The position numbers and the translations under genes are program-made. 64,000 bases of DNA from an uncultured Nonlabens sp. (GTDB taxonomy: Bacteria; Bacteroidota; Bacteroidia; Flavobacteriales; Flavobacteriaceae): NCBI GenBank assembly GCA_947491755.1, contig CANLKV010000002.1:682001-746000 (forward strand), given 5' to 3'. This document shows, one piece after another, positions 1-7,415 of this stretch. A model generated the notes under the pieces. It searched no databases, was not told the origin of the DNA, and was given only the letters and a program-made list of their open reading frames with translations. Numbering within the stretch: position 1 is the stretch's first letter; each line of letters starts with the position of its first letter.

Positions 1-1
1 T

Positions 2-397
2 GAACCAGTTGTAGGCACCCTGGGTGTGCATTACCTAGGAAAGGAATTACGGCTGTCCCCAGAGGATCGATTTCAAGTACCGGTCATGGATGACCATCGG
101 TTTTACAACCCGACAAGTGAACCTATCGTTTTTAGAGCACGGCTCGAGCCTGGACAACCGGGTTTCGAGAATTTTATGGCTGCTTTATTTGGTCTCGTGT
201 CCGCTGGAAAAACATTTGGAAGCAATCAAATTCCATACAATCCATTTTATGCGGTGATTTTGTTACAATGGGGCGATACACAAGTTGATAGCCTATTGTT
301 CAAGCTGTTGAGTCCACTATTGCGTGTGATGTATTCGCTTTCGCGAAAGCTAGGTTACGAGAAAAAATTACTACGTACCTATGTCTATCAGGATTGA
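2..397 (+). CDS. Cupin-domain protein, C-terminal part (5' partial)
   Basis: The reading frame is open from base 2, before the first possible start (GTG at 26), so this is the 3' end of a gene beginning outside the window. What remains reads EPVVGTLGVHYLGKE, then a beta-rich stretch with F-Q-V-P and H-R-F-Y-N-P motifs and an EPIVFRARLEPG strand. This resembles the second half of a double-stranded beta-helix (cupin), followed by the helical C-terminal tail seen in a family of roughly 170-residue cupins. Substrate and activity cannot be told; the N-terminal metal-binding motif would lie outside the window. The 14-base palindrome GCTTTCGCGAAAGC is inside the gene (337-350) and encodes Ser-Leu-Ser-Arg-Lys. 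Family assignment is by pattern recognition only. Confidence 0.65.
   Translation, partial: EPVVGTLGVHYLGKELRLSPEDRFQVPVMDDHRFYNPTSEPIVFRARLEPGQPGFENFMAALFGLVSAGKTFGSNQIPYNPFYAVILLQWGDTQVDSLLFKLLSPLLRVMYSLSRKLGYEKKLLRTYVYQD
336..351. repeat. Palindrome copy 1 (core CGCTTTCGCGAAAGCG)
   Basis: 15 of 16 bases match the core; the last base is T. Inside the cupin gene, read in the frame S-L-S-R-K. Confidence 0.9.
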
Positions 398-420
398 GGT
401 TGCAACAATAATCACAATGT

Positions 421-432
421 CGTAACATTACG
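421..432. promoter_or_regulatory. Small inverted repeat upstream of nhaC
   Basis: CGTAA-CA-TTACG is a perfect 5-bp inverted repeat about 18 bases before the nhaC start and is followed directly by the palindrome GGTACC. It could be an operator, but a repeat this short may be chance. Confidence 0.2.
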
Positions 433-449
433 GTACCGATCATTTATAC

Positions 450-1943
450 ATGGAAGAATCAACAAAGCAACCACTGGAAGAGAAAATAACTGAAAATCGA
501 GAATTGAATATATGGGAGGCCTTAATTCCTGTGTTTGCCTTAATAGGTATGCTAGCCTACAATGTATTAGTTGTTTATGGTGATGACGCATTATCTGGAT
601 CTAATCAATTTATCTTATTACTGGGTGCTGGCGTTGCTGCAATTGTAGGATATTTCAACAAGGTTTCTTATGAATCCATGATCGAGGAAGTGGCACAGAA
701 TTTAAAGTCGACTACTGGTGCTATTCTTATTTTATTGATGGTAGGCGCCCTAGCAGGAACCTGGCTTATTAGCGGTATTATACCCACCATGATTTACTAT
801 GGACTGGATATTCTAAATCCTTCCATTTTTCTCGCCGCTTGTGTTATTATCTGTGCGGTAATATCTGTAGCTACAGGAAGCAGCTGGACGACTAGCGCTA
901 CCGTGGGTATTGCACTTATAGGTATAGCGGGTGCGCTAGATATTAACGCTGGTATGACGGCTGGTGCCGTGTTGAGCGGTGCCTATTTTGGAGATAAACT
1001 ATCTCCATTAAGTGATACCACAAACCTAGCTCCAGCCATGGCTGGAACAGACTTATTTACTCACATTAAGTATATGGCGATTACCACCGTACCTACCATA
1101 TCTATTACTCTTATAGTTTTTGTGATAATTGGTTTTTCTTTGGAAACATCTGGTAATGCAGATATTACTGTGTATCAAAATGCTATTGACAACACCTTCA
1201 ACACATCGCCGTGGTTATTTGTAGTGCCAGTGCTTGTCATTGCAATGATTATAAAAAAAGTTTCTCCCCTTGTTGCATTACTTGTAGGGACTTTACTGGC
1301 GGGTGCTGCTGCCCTACTCTTTCAACCTGATCTTGTGCTAGCCGCAAGCGGTCTGGATCAATGGGGATTTCAATCTGGTTATAAAGGCATCATGAACGCT
1401 ATTACGATCGATACAGCAATCGCTCCAATAACAGATAATGTAGAAATAGGTGAAAAATTAGCAGGCCTTTTTGAAGCTGGCGGTATGGCTGGAATGTTAG
1501 GAACCATCTGGCTTATTATTTGCGCCATGGTTTTTGGTGGAATTATGGATGCTATAGGGGCACTAGCCACGATCAGTAAAGCATTACTACACTTATTTGA
1601 TTCGGTTTTTGGGTTATTTGCAAGTACCGTAGTAAGTTGTCTTGCTATTAATGTTACCGCCAGCGACCAGTATCTTGCCATTGTTGTACCTGGTAAAATG
1701 TATGCCAAGGCCTACAAAGACAAGGGTCTAGCTCCAGAAAATTTATCACGAACGCTAGAAGACTCAGGTACGGTTACTAGCGTTTTAATTCCGTGGAATA
1801 CTTGCGGCGCTTACCAAAGTACAACCCTGGGAGTAGATGTGATTGCTTATTTACCGTATGCTATTTTCAACTGGCTTTCTCCATTCATGACGCTGCTATT
1901 TGCCGCATTCCGTATTAAAATAGCCGAGCTAAAAGAGAAGTAA
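450..1943 (+). CDS. nhaC: Na+/H+ antiporter, NhaC family
   Basis: The 497-residue product is almost entirely hydrophobic, with about a dozen membrane spans, and is the usual length for NhaC antiporters. It would exchange internal Na+ for external H+ across the inner membrane, a normal need in a marine bacterium. Family-type motifs include the serine/threonine-rich TGSSWTTSATVGIA segment (about residues 148-161), GAYFGDKLSPLSDTTNLAPA (about 178-197), and a second half containing SDQYLAIVVPGKMY and TVTSVLIPWNTCGA. The start is the first ATG of the frame, 52 bases after the cupin stop. It stands alone: the next gene is 592 bases away. Whether it prefers Na+/H+ or malate-type exchange, as some NhaC relatives do, cannot be read from the sequence. 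Confidence 0.88.
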   Translation: MEESTKQPLEEKITENRELNIWEALIPVFALIGMLAYNVLVVYGDDALSGSNQFILLLGAGVAAIVGYFNKVSYESMIEEVAQNLKSTTGAILILLMVGALAGTWLISGIIPTMIYYGLDILNPSIFLAACVIICAVISVATGSSWTTSATVGIALIGIAGALDINAGMTAGAVLSGAYFGDKLSPLSDTTNLAPAMAGTDLFTHIKYMAITTVPTISITLIVFVIIGFSLETSGNADITVYQNAIDNTFNTSPWLFVVPVLVIAMIIKKVSPLVALLVGTLLAGAAALLFQPDLVLAASGLDQWGFQSGYKGIMNAITIDTAIAPITDNVEIGEKLAGLFEAGGMAGMLGTIWLIICAMVFGGIMDAIGALATISKALLHLFDSVFGLFASTVVSCLAINVTASDQYLAIVVPGKMYAKAYKDKGLAPENLSRTLEDSGTVTSVLIPWNTCGAYQSTTLGVDVIAYLPYAIFNWLSPFMTLLFAAFRIKIAELKEK

Positions 1944-2535
1944 CAAGTCATTCCGGATCATTATTGCTTCCTAAGGAAAATGACTATTCACGCATCTAGA
2001 AAATTACGCTTTTATAAAGGACTCCGTTCTAACAACTTGATCCTTGATAATTAGTTTGATATAATTAATATCTCAAAAAGAAATTCTTGTAATGCACTAA
2101 TCTGCTCTAATAAACAAAAGACCTATAGTGTGCGATACTTTAAGCGAGTATGAGTCTTGTTCAATAAATCTACTTTATAAATTTTCACAAAATTCAACAA
2201 GGTAATGAAGTGTTCATGCTACAATCTGCAATAGAAAAACAAGAGAATCAATAACCTTTTTAATACTTACATGACCCGTTGACATCCTAGATAACGCCAT
2301 GAAATAACGGGTACAATTATTTTATCCTCACAATTGTTTGAAGGTTTAATTATAACAGCAATGCGGTTATTACCTGTCAATTTTGCCCAGATAATATGAT
2401 GTAATTTTTACAATGGGTACACCTATTGGAACAACGACAAAAGGAATAACAATCCTTGCAAAAGGATTCTAGTATTGTTAATTCTGTGAATGTTTCGGGT
2501 ATATTTGAGAGAATAAATCCTTAGAAATAAATCTA
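1944..2535. other. 592-base stretch without a recognisable gene
   Basis: This is the longest gene-free stretch of the window, and it is very A+T-rich. I see no ORF with plausible protein character and no tRNA fold. It contains an inverted repeat ACCCGTT (2274-2280) / AACGGGT (2306-2312) with a 25-base loop, and the promoter-like element of the next gene at its end. It may hold a small RNA or be decayed sequence; nothing more can be supported. Confidence 0.5.
2500..2507 (+). promoter_or_regulatory. Bacteroidetes -7 promoter element
   Basis: TATATTTG fits the Bacteroidetes sigma-A -7 consensus TAnnTTTG. A TTG at 2475-2477 sits at about the expected -33 distance. The box ends 28 bases before the hydrolase ATG. 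Confidence 0.6.
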
Positions 2536-3417
2536 ATGAAGTGCTTATCTATTTTAATTACTCTAATTGCATTGAGTTTTACATATGCAGCTGCGCAAAT
2601 TGATCCATCAACAGTAACTATCAAAACCATAAAGGTTGTTGAGGATGTTTATATGCTAGAAGGCCGTGGCGGTAATATCATGATTGCGGTTTATAAGGAT
2701 GATATTTTAATGGTAGATTCTCAGTTTGCACCATTGAGCGACAAAATCAAGGAGAGCATCACCACTATAAGCGATAAACCGATCAAGTACCTGGTAAATA
2801 CGCATCATCATGGCGACCATACCGGTGGCAATGAGAATTTTAATAACGATAATACCACTGTTATCGCTCAATCCAACGTACTGAGAAGGTTACAAGAAGA
2901 TAATAAACCCATAGGCTACTTACCAGAAATAACATTAGATAAAAAATTAAATCTTCAATTAGAAGAATCTAATGAGGCGATGATTATTCATGTACACGAG
3001 GCACATACAGATGGTGATAGTTTTGTGTATCTCGTTGATAAAAACGTCGCCCATTTAGGTGATGTGTTTTTCAATGGCGCATATCCATTTATTGATTTAA
3101 ATAGTGGTGGGTCGATCAATGGTTATATAACAGCACAACAATTAATACTAGACACGATAAATGAAGACACTATACTTATACCAGGCCATGGTAAGATAGC
3201 TACCATCGATGATTTGCGAGATCATTTGAATATGTTATTACACTTGCGCAGCACTATCAGTTTGCAAATGAGTAAAAAACAAAGTAAAGAACAGATCGTT
3301 GCAGACGCAGGCACAACGGCCTATTATGATAAACTAGGTTATGGCGATGGATTTATAAGTAGTGAACGTATAAAAGCGACGATCTATGAAAGTTTGAAAA
3401 CCAGCATAACAGACTAG
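2536..3417 (+). CDS. Exported MBL-fold metallo-hydrolase
   Basis: The 293-residue protein starts with a typical signal peptide (about residues 1-20, ending Y-A-A-A|Q), so it acts in the periplasm. The mature part is a metallo-beta-lactamase fold: HHHGDH zinc motif at residues 90-95, a further metal histidine in HEAHTDGD (about 154-161), the bridging aspartate in HLGD (about 173-176), and PGHG (about 216-219) near the end. This pattern is shared by class B beta-lactamases and by many hydrolases of unrelated substrates, so antibiotic resistance should not be assumed. The following patatin gene starts only 4 bases after the stop, suggesting co-transcription. The substrate is unknown. Confidence 0.85.
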   Translation: MKCLSILITLIALSFTYAAAQIDPSTVTIKTIKVVEDVYMLEGRGGNIMIAVYKDDILMVDSQFAPLSDKIKESITTISDKPIKYLVNTHHHGDHTGGNENFNNDNTTVIAQSNVLRRLQEDNKPIGYLPEITLDKKLNLQLEESNEAMIIHVHEAHTDGDSFVYLVDKNVAHLGDVFFNGAYPFIDLNSGGSINGYITAQQLILDTINEDTILIPGHGKIATIDDLRDHLNMLLHLRSTISLQMSKKQSKEQIVADAGTTAYYDKLGYGDGFISSERIKATIYESLKTSITD

Positions 3418-3421
3418 TTTC

Positions 3422-4336
3422 ATGAGGGCATTGGTAATTTCTGGCGGTGGTAGTAAGGGAGCATTTGCTGGCGGTGTGGCGCAATATCTTATAGAAGAAT
3501 TGGAATATGATTATGACATCTATATAGGAACCAGTACTGGTAGTTTACTCATATCCCATCTAGCGCTACGCAAGATTGATAAAATTAAACAGGTTTACAC
3601 TAATGTAAATCAACGGTCCATTTTTAGCGAGTCTCCCTTTATTATAAAAAAGGGACGTCATGACCATCAAGAAATAAGCATCAATCACTGGAACGTGTTA
3701 CGCCGATTTTTAAAAGGCAAGAAAACATTTGGTGAGAGTAAAAACCTACGCAAATTAATAGGTAAGGTTTTTACAGAAAATGAATTCCAGCAGCTTAAAA
3801 ACTCCAGAAAGGACGTTGTAGTCACCGTATCAAATCTAAGCGCGCACAAGACCGAATATAAATCGATCAAGGATTATAATTATGACAGCTTTTGCGACTG
3901 GATATGGGTCTCCTGCAATTACGTTCCTTTTATGAGCATCGTGCAAAAAGACGGCTGTGAATGGGCAGATGGAGGTTTTGGCAGTATGGTACCTATAAAA
4001 GAGGCTATTGAACGTGGAGCAACTACAGTTGACGTGATCGTTCTAGAAACTGAAATCAACCACTTGAACAATTTACCCTCTAGTAATGCATTCTCATTAC
4101 TGACTAATCTGCATGGGTTTATGATGGATCGTATTGAAAAACAGAATATAGCCATTGGAAAATTTACTGCAAACCACAACAACGCTATTATAAACATGTA
4201 TTACACCCCTACGGTTCTCACTACTAACTCATTAATATTTAATAAGAGAAAAATGACCGCCTGGTGGGAAAGTGGCTTTAACTATGCCGCTCTCAAAAAC
4301 AAAGAACTCAATGAGATTAAACCTGAAGAGCGGTAA
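3422..4336 (+). CDS. Patatin-like phospholipase
   Basis: The 304-residue protein has the complete patatin signature: the oxyanion loop GGGSKG at residues 8-13, the nucleophile elbow G-T-S-T-G at 36-40 with Ser38, and the catalytic aspartate in D-G-G at about 183-185. Members are Ser/Asp-dyad lipid acyl hydrolases. There is no signal peptide, so it is probably cytoplasmic or peripheral, unlike the very large T9SS or outer-membrane patatins of this phylum. It begins 4 bases after the exported hydrolase, so the two probably share an mRNA. The lipid substrate is unknown. Confidence 0.85.
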   Translation: MRALVISGGGSKGAFAGGVAQYLIEELEYDYDIYIGTSTGSLLISHLALRKIDKIKQVYTNVNQRSIFSESPFIIKKGRHDHQEISINHWNVLRRFLKGKKTFGESKNLRKLIGKVFTENEFQQLKNSRKDVVVTVSNLSAHKTEYKSIKDYNYDSFCDWIWVSCNYVPFMSIVQKDGCEWADGGFGSMVPIKEAIERGATTVDVIVLETEINHLNNLPSSNAFSLLTNLHGFMMDRIEKQNIAIGKFTANHNNAIINMYYTPTVLTTNSLIFNKRKMTAWWESGFNYAALKNKELNEIKPEER

Positions 4337-4416
4337 TATCATTTATAGTTATTACAACACATAACCACTATTAGTTTACTCTATAGCGCAATGGAGCGAT
4401 TAGATTATAAATGGTT

Positions 4417-4432
4417 CGCTTTCGCGAAAGCG
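4417..4432. repeat. Palindrome copy 2 (perfect, 20-bp extended)
   Basis: Perfect 16-base core. This copy extends to the full 20-bp palindrome TTCGCTTTCGCGAAAGCGAA (4415-4434). It lies three bases upstream of the -7 element of the peroxiredoxin promoter. Confidence 0.95.
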
Positions 4433-4437
4433 AAACT

Positions 4438-4445
4438 TATATTTG
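4438..4445 (+). promoter_or_regulatory. Peroxiredoxin promoter, -7 element
   Basis: TATATTTG matches TAnnTTTG and ends 26 bases before the ATG. The region where the -33 element should lie is occupied by palindrome copy 2, so a protein bound to the palindrome could affect this promoter. Confidence 0.65.
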
Positions 4446-4471
4446 CACCATAATTAAAAAATAAACTAACA

Positions 4472-5107
4472 ATGGCTATAGTAGGAAGAAAATTTCCAGA
4501 CTTAAACGTAAACGCAATGAATGAAATGGGGGATACCTTTCAAATCAATGTGTTAGAAGAGGCAAGAAATAACAACAAAAAAGTATTGTTGTTTTGGTAC
4601 CCAAAAGACTTCACGTTTGTATGCCCGACAGAATTACACGCATTCCAAGAGGCACTAGGAGAATTTGAAAAAAGAAACACCATTGTCATAGGTGCATCTG
4701 TGGACACACCAGAAGTACACTTTGCATGGTTAAATACTCCTAAAGATGATGGTGGTATTGAAGGTATTACCTACCCTATCATTGCAGATTCAAACCGCAA
4801 CTTATCTACCATGCTAGATATTCTAGATGCAGATGAAGAATACAATGATGATCTAGAAGGTTATATCCTTAAAGGAGACAATGTAACATTCCGCGCGACT
4901 TATTTGATTGACGAGGAAGGTACTGTTTTCCATGAAGGTGTAAATCATATGCCCGTAGGTCGTAATGTGAATGAATTTTTAAGAATGATTGACGCATATA
5001 CCCATGTACAGAAAAATGGCGAGGTTTGTCCAGCAAACTGGGAAGAAGGTAAAGATGCTATGAAGGCAGATCGCAAAGCTACTGCGGCATACCTGTCTCA
5101 GAATTAA
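4472..5107 (+). CDS. Peroxiredoxin (AhpC/Prx1 type, 2-Cys)
   Basis: The 211-residue protein reduces hydrogen peroxide and organic peroxides in the cytoplasm. The peroxidatic cysteine is Cys51 in DFTFVCPTE, and the resolving cysteine is Cys186 in the C-terminal GEVCPANWEEG, making it a typical 2-Cys enzyme. The extended C-terminal tail after the resolving Cys is the helix that makes such enzymes sensitive to over-oxidation. It heads a redox operon with a thioredoxin-like protein and DUF6952; the thioredoxin is the plausible reductant, as no AhpF is nearby. A strong hairpin separates it from the thioredoxin gene and may let this first gene be expressed more highly. Confidence 0.93.
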   Translation: MAIVGRKFPDLNVNAMNEMGDTFQINVLEEARNNNKKVLLFWYPKDFTFVCPTELHAFQEALGEFEKRNTIVIGASVDTPEVHFAWLNTPKDDGGIEGITYPIIADSNRNLSTMLDILDADEEYNDDLEGYILKGDNVTFRATYLIDEEGTVFHEGVNHMPVGRNVNEFLRMIDAYTHVQKNGEVCPANWEEGKDAMKADRKATAAYLSQN

Positions 5108-5126
5108 TACAATCCCTAATTTCTAT

Positions 5127-5158
5127 TCAAGTACAAGGACGTTAGTTCTTGTACTTGA
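5127..5158 (+). other. Strong hairpin between peroxiredoxin and thioredoxin genes
   Basis: A 14-bp stem with one G-U pair: CAAGTACAAGGAC (5128-5140), loop GTTA, GTTCTTGTACTTG (5145-5157), closed by T5127-A5158. No T-run follows, so it is not a classical terminator; an mRNA-stability or processing hairpin is more likely. Confidence 0.75.
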
Positions 5159-5181
5159 TTAACATTCTTAAAAAAAATAAT

Positions 5182-5493
5182 ATGCAAACATTAGATCAAG
5201 ATAATTTACAGGATATTGTGTCAAATAATGCTACTGTAGTGGTGCAATACATGGCGAGCTGGTGCGGCAATTGTCGTGTCATGAAGCCAAAATTTAAAAA
5301 ACTAGCTCAAGAAAATGAAGGAGCAGTTTTTGTACTAGCTGATGCAGAGAAATTTCCAGAGTCTAGAAAACTTGCAACCGTAAATAATCTACCCACGTTT
5401 GCAACGTTTAAGGATGGGAAATTTGTCAATCAAGCGCAAACTAACAAATTTGAAAACTTAAAAGAACTTGTAGATGAAGTTACCAGTAATTAG
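5182..5493 (+). CDS. Thioredoxin-family protein
   Basis: A 103-residue single thioredoxin domain with the active site W-C-G-N-C at residues 27-31 and a cis-proline region NNLPTFATF. Thioredoxin 1 normally has WCGPC; the Asn in place of Pro is common in small thioredoxin-like proteins and shifts the redox potential. It has no signal peptide, so it works in the cytoplasm, most likely recycling the peroxiredoxin encoded just upstream. The ATG at 5182 is preferred over the longer in-frame TTG at 5149, because that start lies inside the intergenic hairpin and would add a non-conserved leader. Its 3' end overlaps the DUF6952 gene by 20 bases. Confidence 0.88.
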   Translation: MQTLDQDNLQDIVSNNATVVVQYMASWCGNCRVMKPKFKKLAQENEGAVFVLADAEKFPESRKLATVNNLPTFATFKDGKFVNQAQTNKFENLKELVDEVTSN

Positions 5494-5722
5494 ACATTTG
5501 CATAAAGGCGCTAGCAAAGATCAACTAGAGACAACTCTAAAGGTTTTAGAACATTTTACAGAACATCGCTCTGTTACTGATGAAGAAATGGATGTGGTGG
5601 GCGAACTAATAACAAATATTTGTGGCGCCATTGAGGTTCACAACAACGTAGATCAAGGTATGAGTGGTATAGAAGCCGCAAATGCCTTTGCACAAAAAGT
5701 AATGGGTTCAATCGATCAATAA
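5474..5722 (+). CDS. DUF6952 family protein
   Basis: An 82-residue protein beginning MKLPVIRHL and containing VVGELITNICGAIEV; I recognise it as the DUF6952 family, which from memory is often coupled to peroxiredoxin and thioredoxin genes in flavobacteria. It has no signal peptide or membrane segment. The gene overlaps the thioredoxin gene by 20 bases, implying translational coupling, and the operon ends at a clear terminator just after it. The function is unknown; the context suggests an accessory role in the thiol-peroxidase system. Confidence 0.82.
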   Translation: MKLPVIRHLHKGASKDQLETTLKVLEHFTEHRSVTDEEMDVVGELITNICGAIEVHNNVDQGMSGIEAANAFAQKVMGSIDQ

Positions 5723-5742
5723 TAGATCTTTTGATCTCTCAA

Positions 5743-5776
5743 AAGTCCTTAACTCCCTAATTAAGGACTTTTTTTG
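5743..5776 (+). terminator. Rho-independent terminator of the peroxiredoxin operon
   Basis: A perfect 10-bp stem AAGTCCTTAA / TTAAGGACTT with an 8-base loop, followed by a run of T. It may also serve the convergent lipoprotein gene, since A-rich sequence precedes the stem. Confidence 0.9.
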
Positions 5777-5792
5777 TTTTTTACTGAAATAC

Positions 5793-6317
5793 TTAAAGCC
5801 GGGCATATCGTGCATTGATCGTGTCACTATCACCACCGGTAAGACAAAAGAATAACAATAAACTATTGCTCTGTCCCTGTACAAGTACTAGATTATTTTG
5901 ATCATCATTCCCGATGATAGTTTTATTTTCTGCCCAAAAAAATGCAAAAGGTATGGGTAATGTACTGAGACGCCTATAAATGACAAAATAGCCATCCTTT
6001 ACCCGGCCCTTCAAAGTAAATTGATCTTCTAGCGTTCCCTTGCGATATAGTTTGACATTTAATTCTTTATCCGATAGCATTTCTAACCCCACATGTGTAC
6101 GATATGAATTGAAGATCAAATCTTTATGAGATTTATTTTTGTATAAATCTTCCCACAAGCTATTATCAGGATCTCCAGGAATCACATTTTCATACAATCC
6201 GTTTAACATAGAAATGGCAAATGGCTCTGCAAGATACTCTGCATTGCGACTCAACCCACGATGAGAAAAACAAGAGGTAGTTAGTATGATTATAATAGGT
6301 AGTAATAAGATTCTCAT
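5793..6317 (-). CDS. Hypothetical lipoprotein
   Basis: A 174-residue protein with a hydrophobic N-terminus ending in the lipobox L-T-T-S-C (Cys16), so it should be lipid-anchored after signal peptidase II cleavage. The rest is mixed alpha/beta with no motif I can name. It is convergent with the peroxiredoxin operon. I do not recognise the family; similar single-copy small lipoproteins are common in flavobacteria. Confidence 0.7.
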   Translation of the reverse strand: MRILLLPIIIILTTSCFSHRGLSRNAEYLAEPFAISMLNGLYENVIPGDPDNSLWEDLYKNKSHKDLIFNSYRTHVGLEMLSDKELNVKLYRKGTLEDQFTLKGRVKDGYFVIYRRLSTLPIPFAFFWAENKTIIGNDDQNNLVLVQGQSNSLLLFFCLTGGDSDTINARYARL

Positions 6318-6395
6318 ATGGAAGGTTATTAAAAAACTTAATCAAGCATCATTCCAAAAGACCGTAAATATCAGCTTTCAAACCTATCAATCGCA

Positions 6396-6403
6396 TATAT
6401 TTG
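6396..6403 (+). promoter_or_regulatory. -7 promoter element of the DUF4197 gene
   Basis: TATATTTG (TAnnTTTG) ends 13 bases before the ATG, giving a very short 5' leader. Confidence 0.6.
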
Positions 6404-6416
6404 ACAAAACTATCTC

Positions 6417-7121
6417 ATGAAACGCATATTATTTATTCTAATTGCTAGCATCTCATTATCTGGTTGTGCAGAGCTACAGACTATTGCCAATCAATTGCCA
6501 CAAGGAGGCAGTCTTACAGAAAACCAAATAGGTAACGGGTTAAAAGAGGCTCTCAAACTGGGAGTTAATCAAGAGGTGACCAAGCTTATGAGTACGAATG
6601 GCTTTTATAAAAATGAAGCTGTAAAGATTTTACTTCCAGAAGAATTGCAAAAAGTAGACAGTGGTTTACGCAAGTTAGGTCTAGGCAGTGTCGCAGATGA
6701 AGGCCTTAAATTATTGAATCGAGCAGCCGAAGACGCTACTAAAGAAGCCTTACCTATATTTCTACAAGCTGTTCAAGAGATAAGCTTTGAAGATGCACGC
6801 AACATCTTACTAGGTGATAAACGGGCCGCTACCTCCTATCTTGAAAATAAAACCCAAGATGCTCTGTATGTAAAATTTTCTCCAGTTATCGATGATAATT
6901 TAAGTAAGGTAGGTGCCACTCAATTATGGAGCAATGCAATTACCAAATACAATAATCTACCATTAGTAAACGATGTTAATCCAGACCTGAGAGATTATGT
7001 GACCACCCAAGCTTTGAATGGTGTTTTTACAATGATTGCACAAGAGGAAATTCAGATAAGAAATTCAGTAAGTGCTAGATCTACTGTCTTATTGAAACAA
7101 GTTTTTGCATTACAGGATTAA
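6417..7121 (+). CDS. DUF4197 domain lipoprotein
   Basis: A 234-residue protein with a lipoprotein signal ending L-S-G-C (Cys16), followed by the all-helical DUF4197 domain through to the C-terminus. Visible family features are the G-L-K-E-A-L-K-L-G-V block after the signal, F-Y-K-N-E-A-V-K-I-L-L-P, and the RAAEDATKEALPIF helix. DUF4197 proteins are widespread in Gram-negative bacteria with no established function. The gene has its own promoter and no obvious operon partner. Confidence 0.85.
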   Translation: MKRILFILIASISLSGCAELQTIANQLPQGGSLTENQIGNGLKEALKLGVNQEVTKLMSTNGFYKNEAVKILLPEELQKVDSGLRKLGLGSVADEGLKLLNRAAEDATKEALPIFLQAVQEISFEDARNILLGDKRAATSYLENKTQDALYVKFSPVIDDNLSKVGATQLWSNAITKYNNLPLVNDVNPDLRDYVTTQALNGVFTMIAQEEIQIRNSVSARSTVLLKQVFALQD

Positions 7122-7215
7122 ACTATTGAACTTTCCTTAACGTTTATTAGCTTTCTCTTAAAAGTTTGAGAGCCCAGGTATATTTACTTTTGTATCTTTT
7201 ATTAGTTTTAAAGTA

Positions 7216-7410
7216 ATGACTGAAATAGAGTTGAAACACGCTGAAAAAGTATTAAATCAAAAAGAAAAGCAATACAGCGAGTTAATGCGCAAATCTTTTG
7301 AAATTTCTTTAAACGATAGATCTCTTGCATCACAATTGCACAACAAGGCTATCCAGCTATATGAAGATATTATCGATACCCGTGTAGCTTTAGATATGGA
7401 ACAAGATTAA
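7216..7410 (+). CDS. Small helical protein of unknown function (64 aa)
   Basis: A 64-residue, charged, probably all-helical product, starting at an ATG after an A+T-rich leader. The regular charge pattern (ELKHAEKVLNQKEKQY) fits an amphipathic or coiled-coil helix. It has protein-like composition and ends just before the convergent DUF58 gene. I do not recognise the family. It is called a gene because of its codon use and the lack of a competing ORF. Confidence 0.55.
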   Translation: MTEIELKHAEKVLNQKEKQYSELMRKSFEISLNDRSLASQLHNKAIQLYEDIIDTRVALDMEQD

Positions 7411-7415
7411 GTATT

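Noticed and set aside
1944..2535. tRNA or rRNA gene in the long gap
   Set aside because: No cloverleaf, CCA end or rRNA-like sequence can be found; none is seen elsewhere in the window either.
2536..3417. Metallo-beta-lactamase resistance gene
   Set aside because: The zinc motif is shared by many hydrolases, and nothing in the sequence or neighbourhood points to beta-lactam hydrolysis.
5149..5493. Longer thioredoxin starting with TTG at 5149
   Set aside because: That start lies inside the intergenic hairpin; the ATG at 5182 gives the normal domain.
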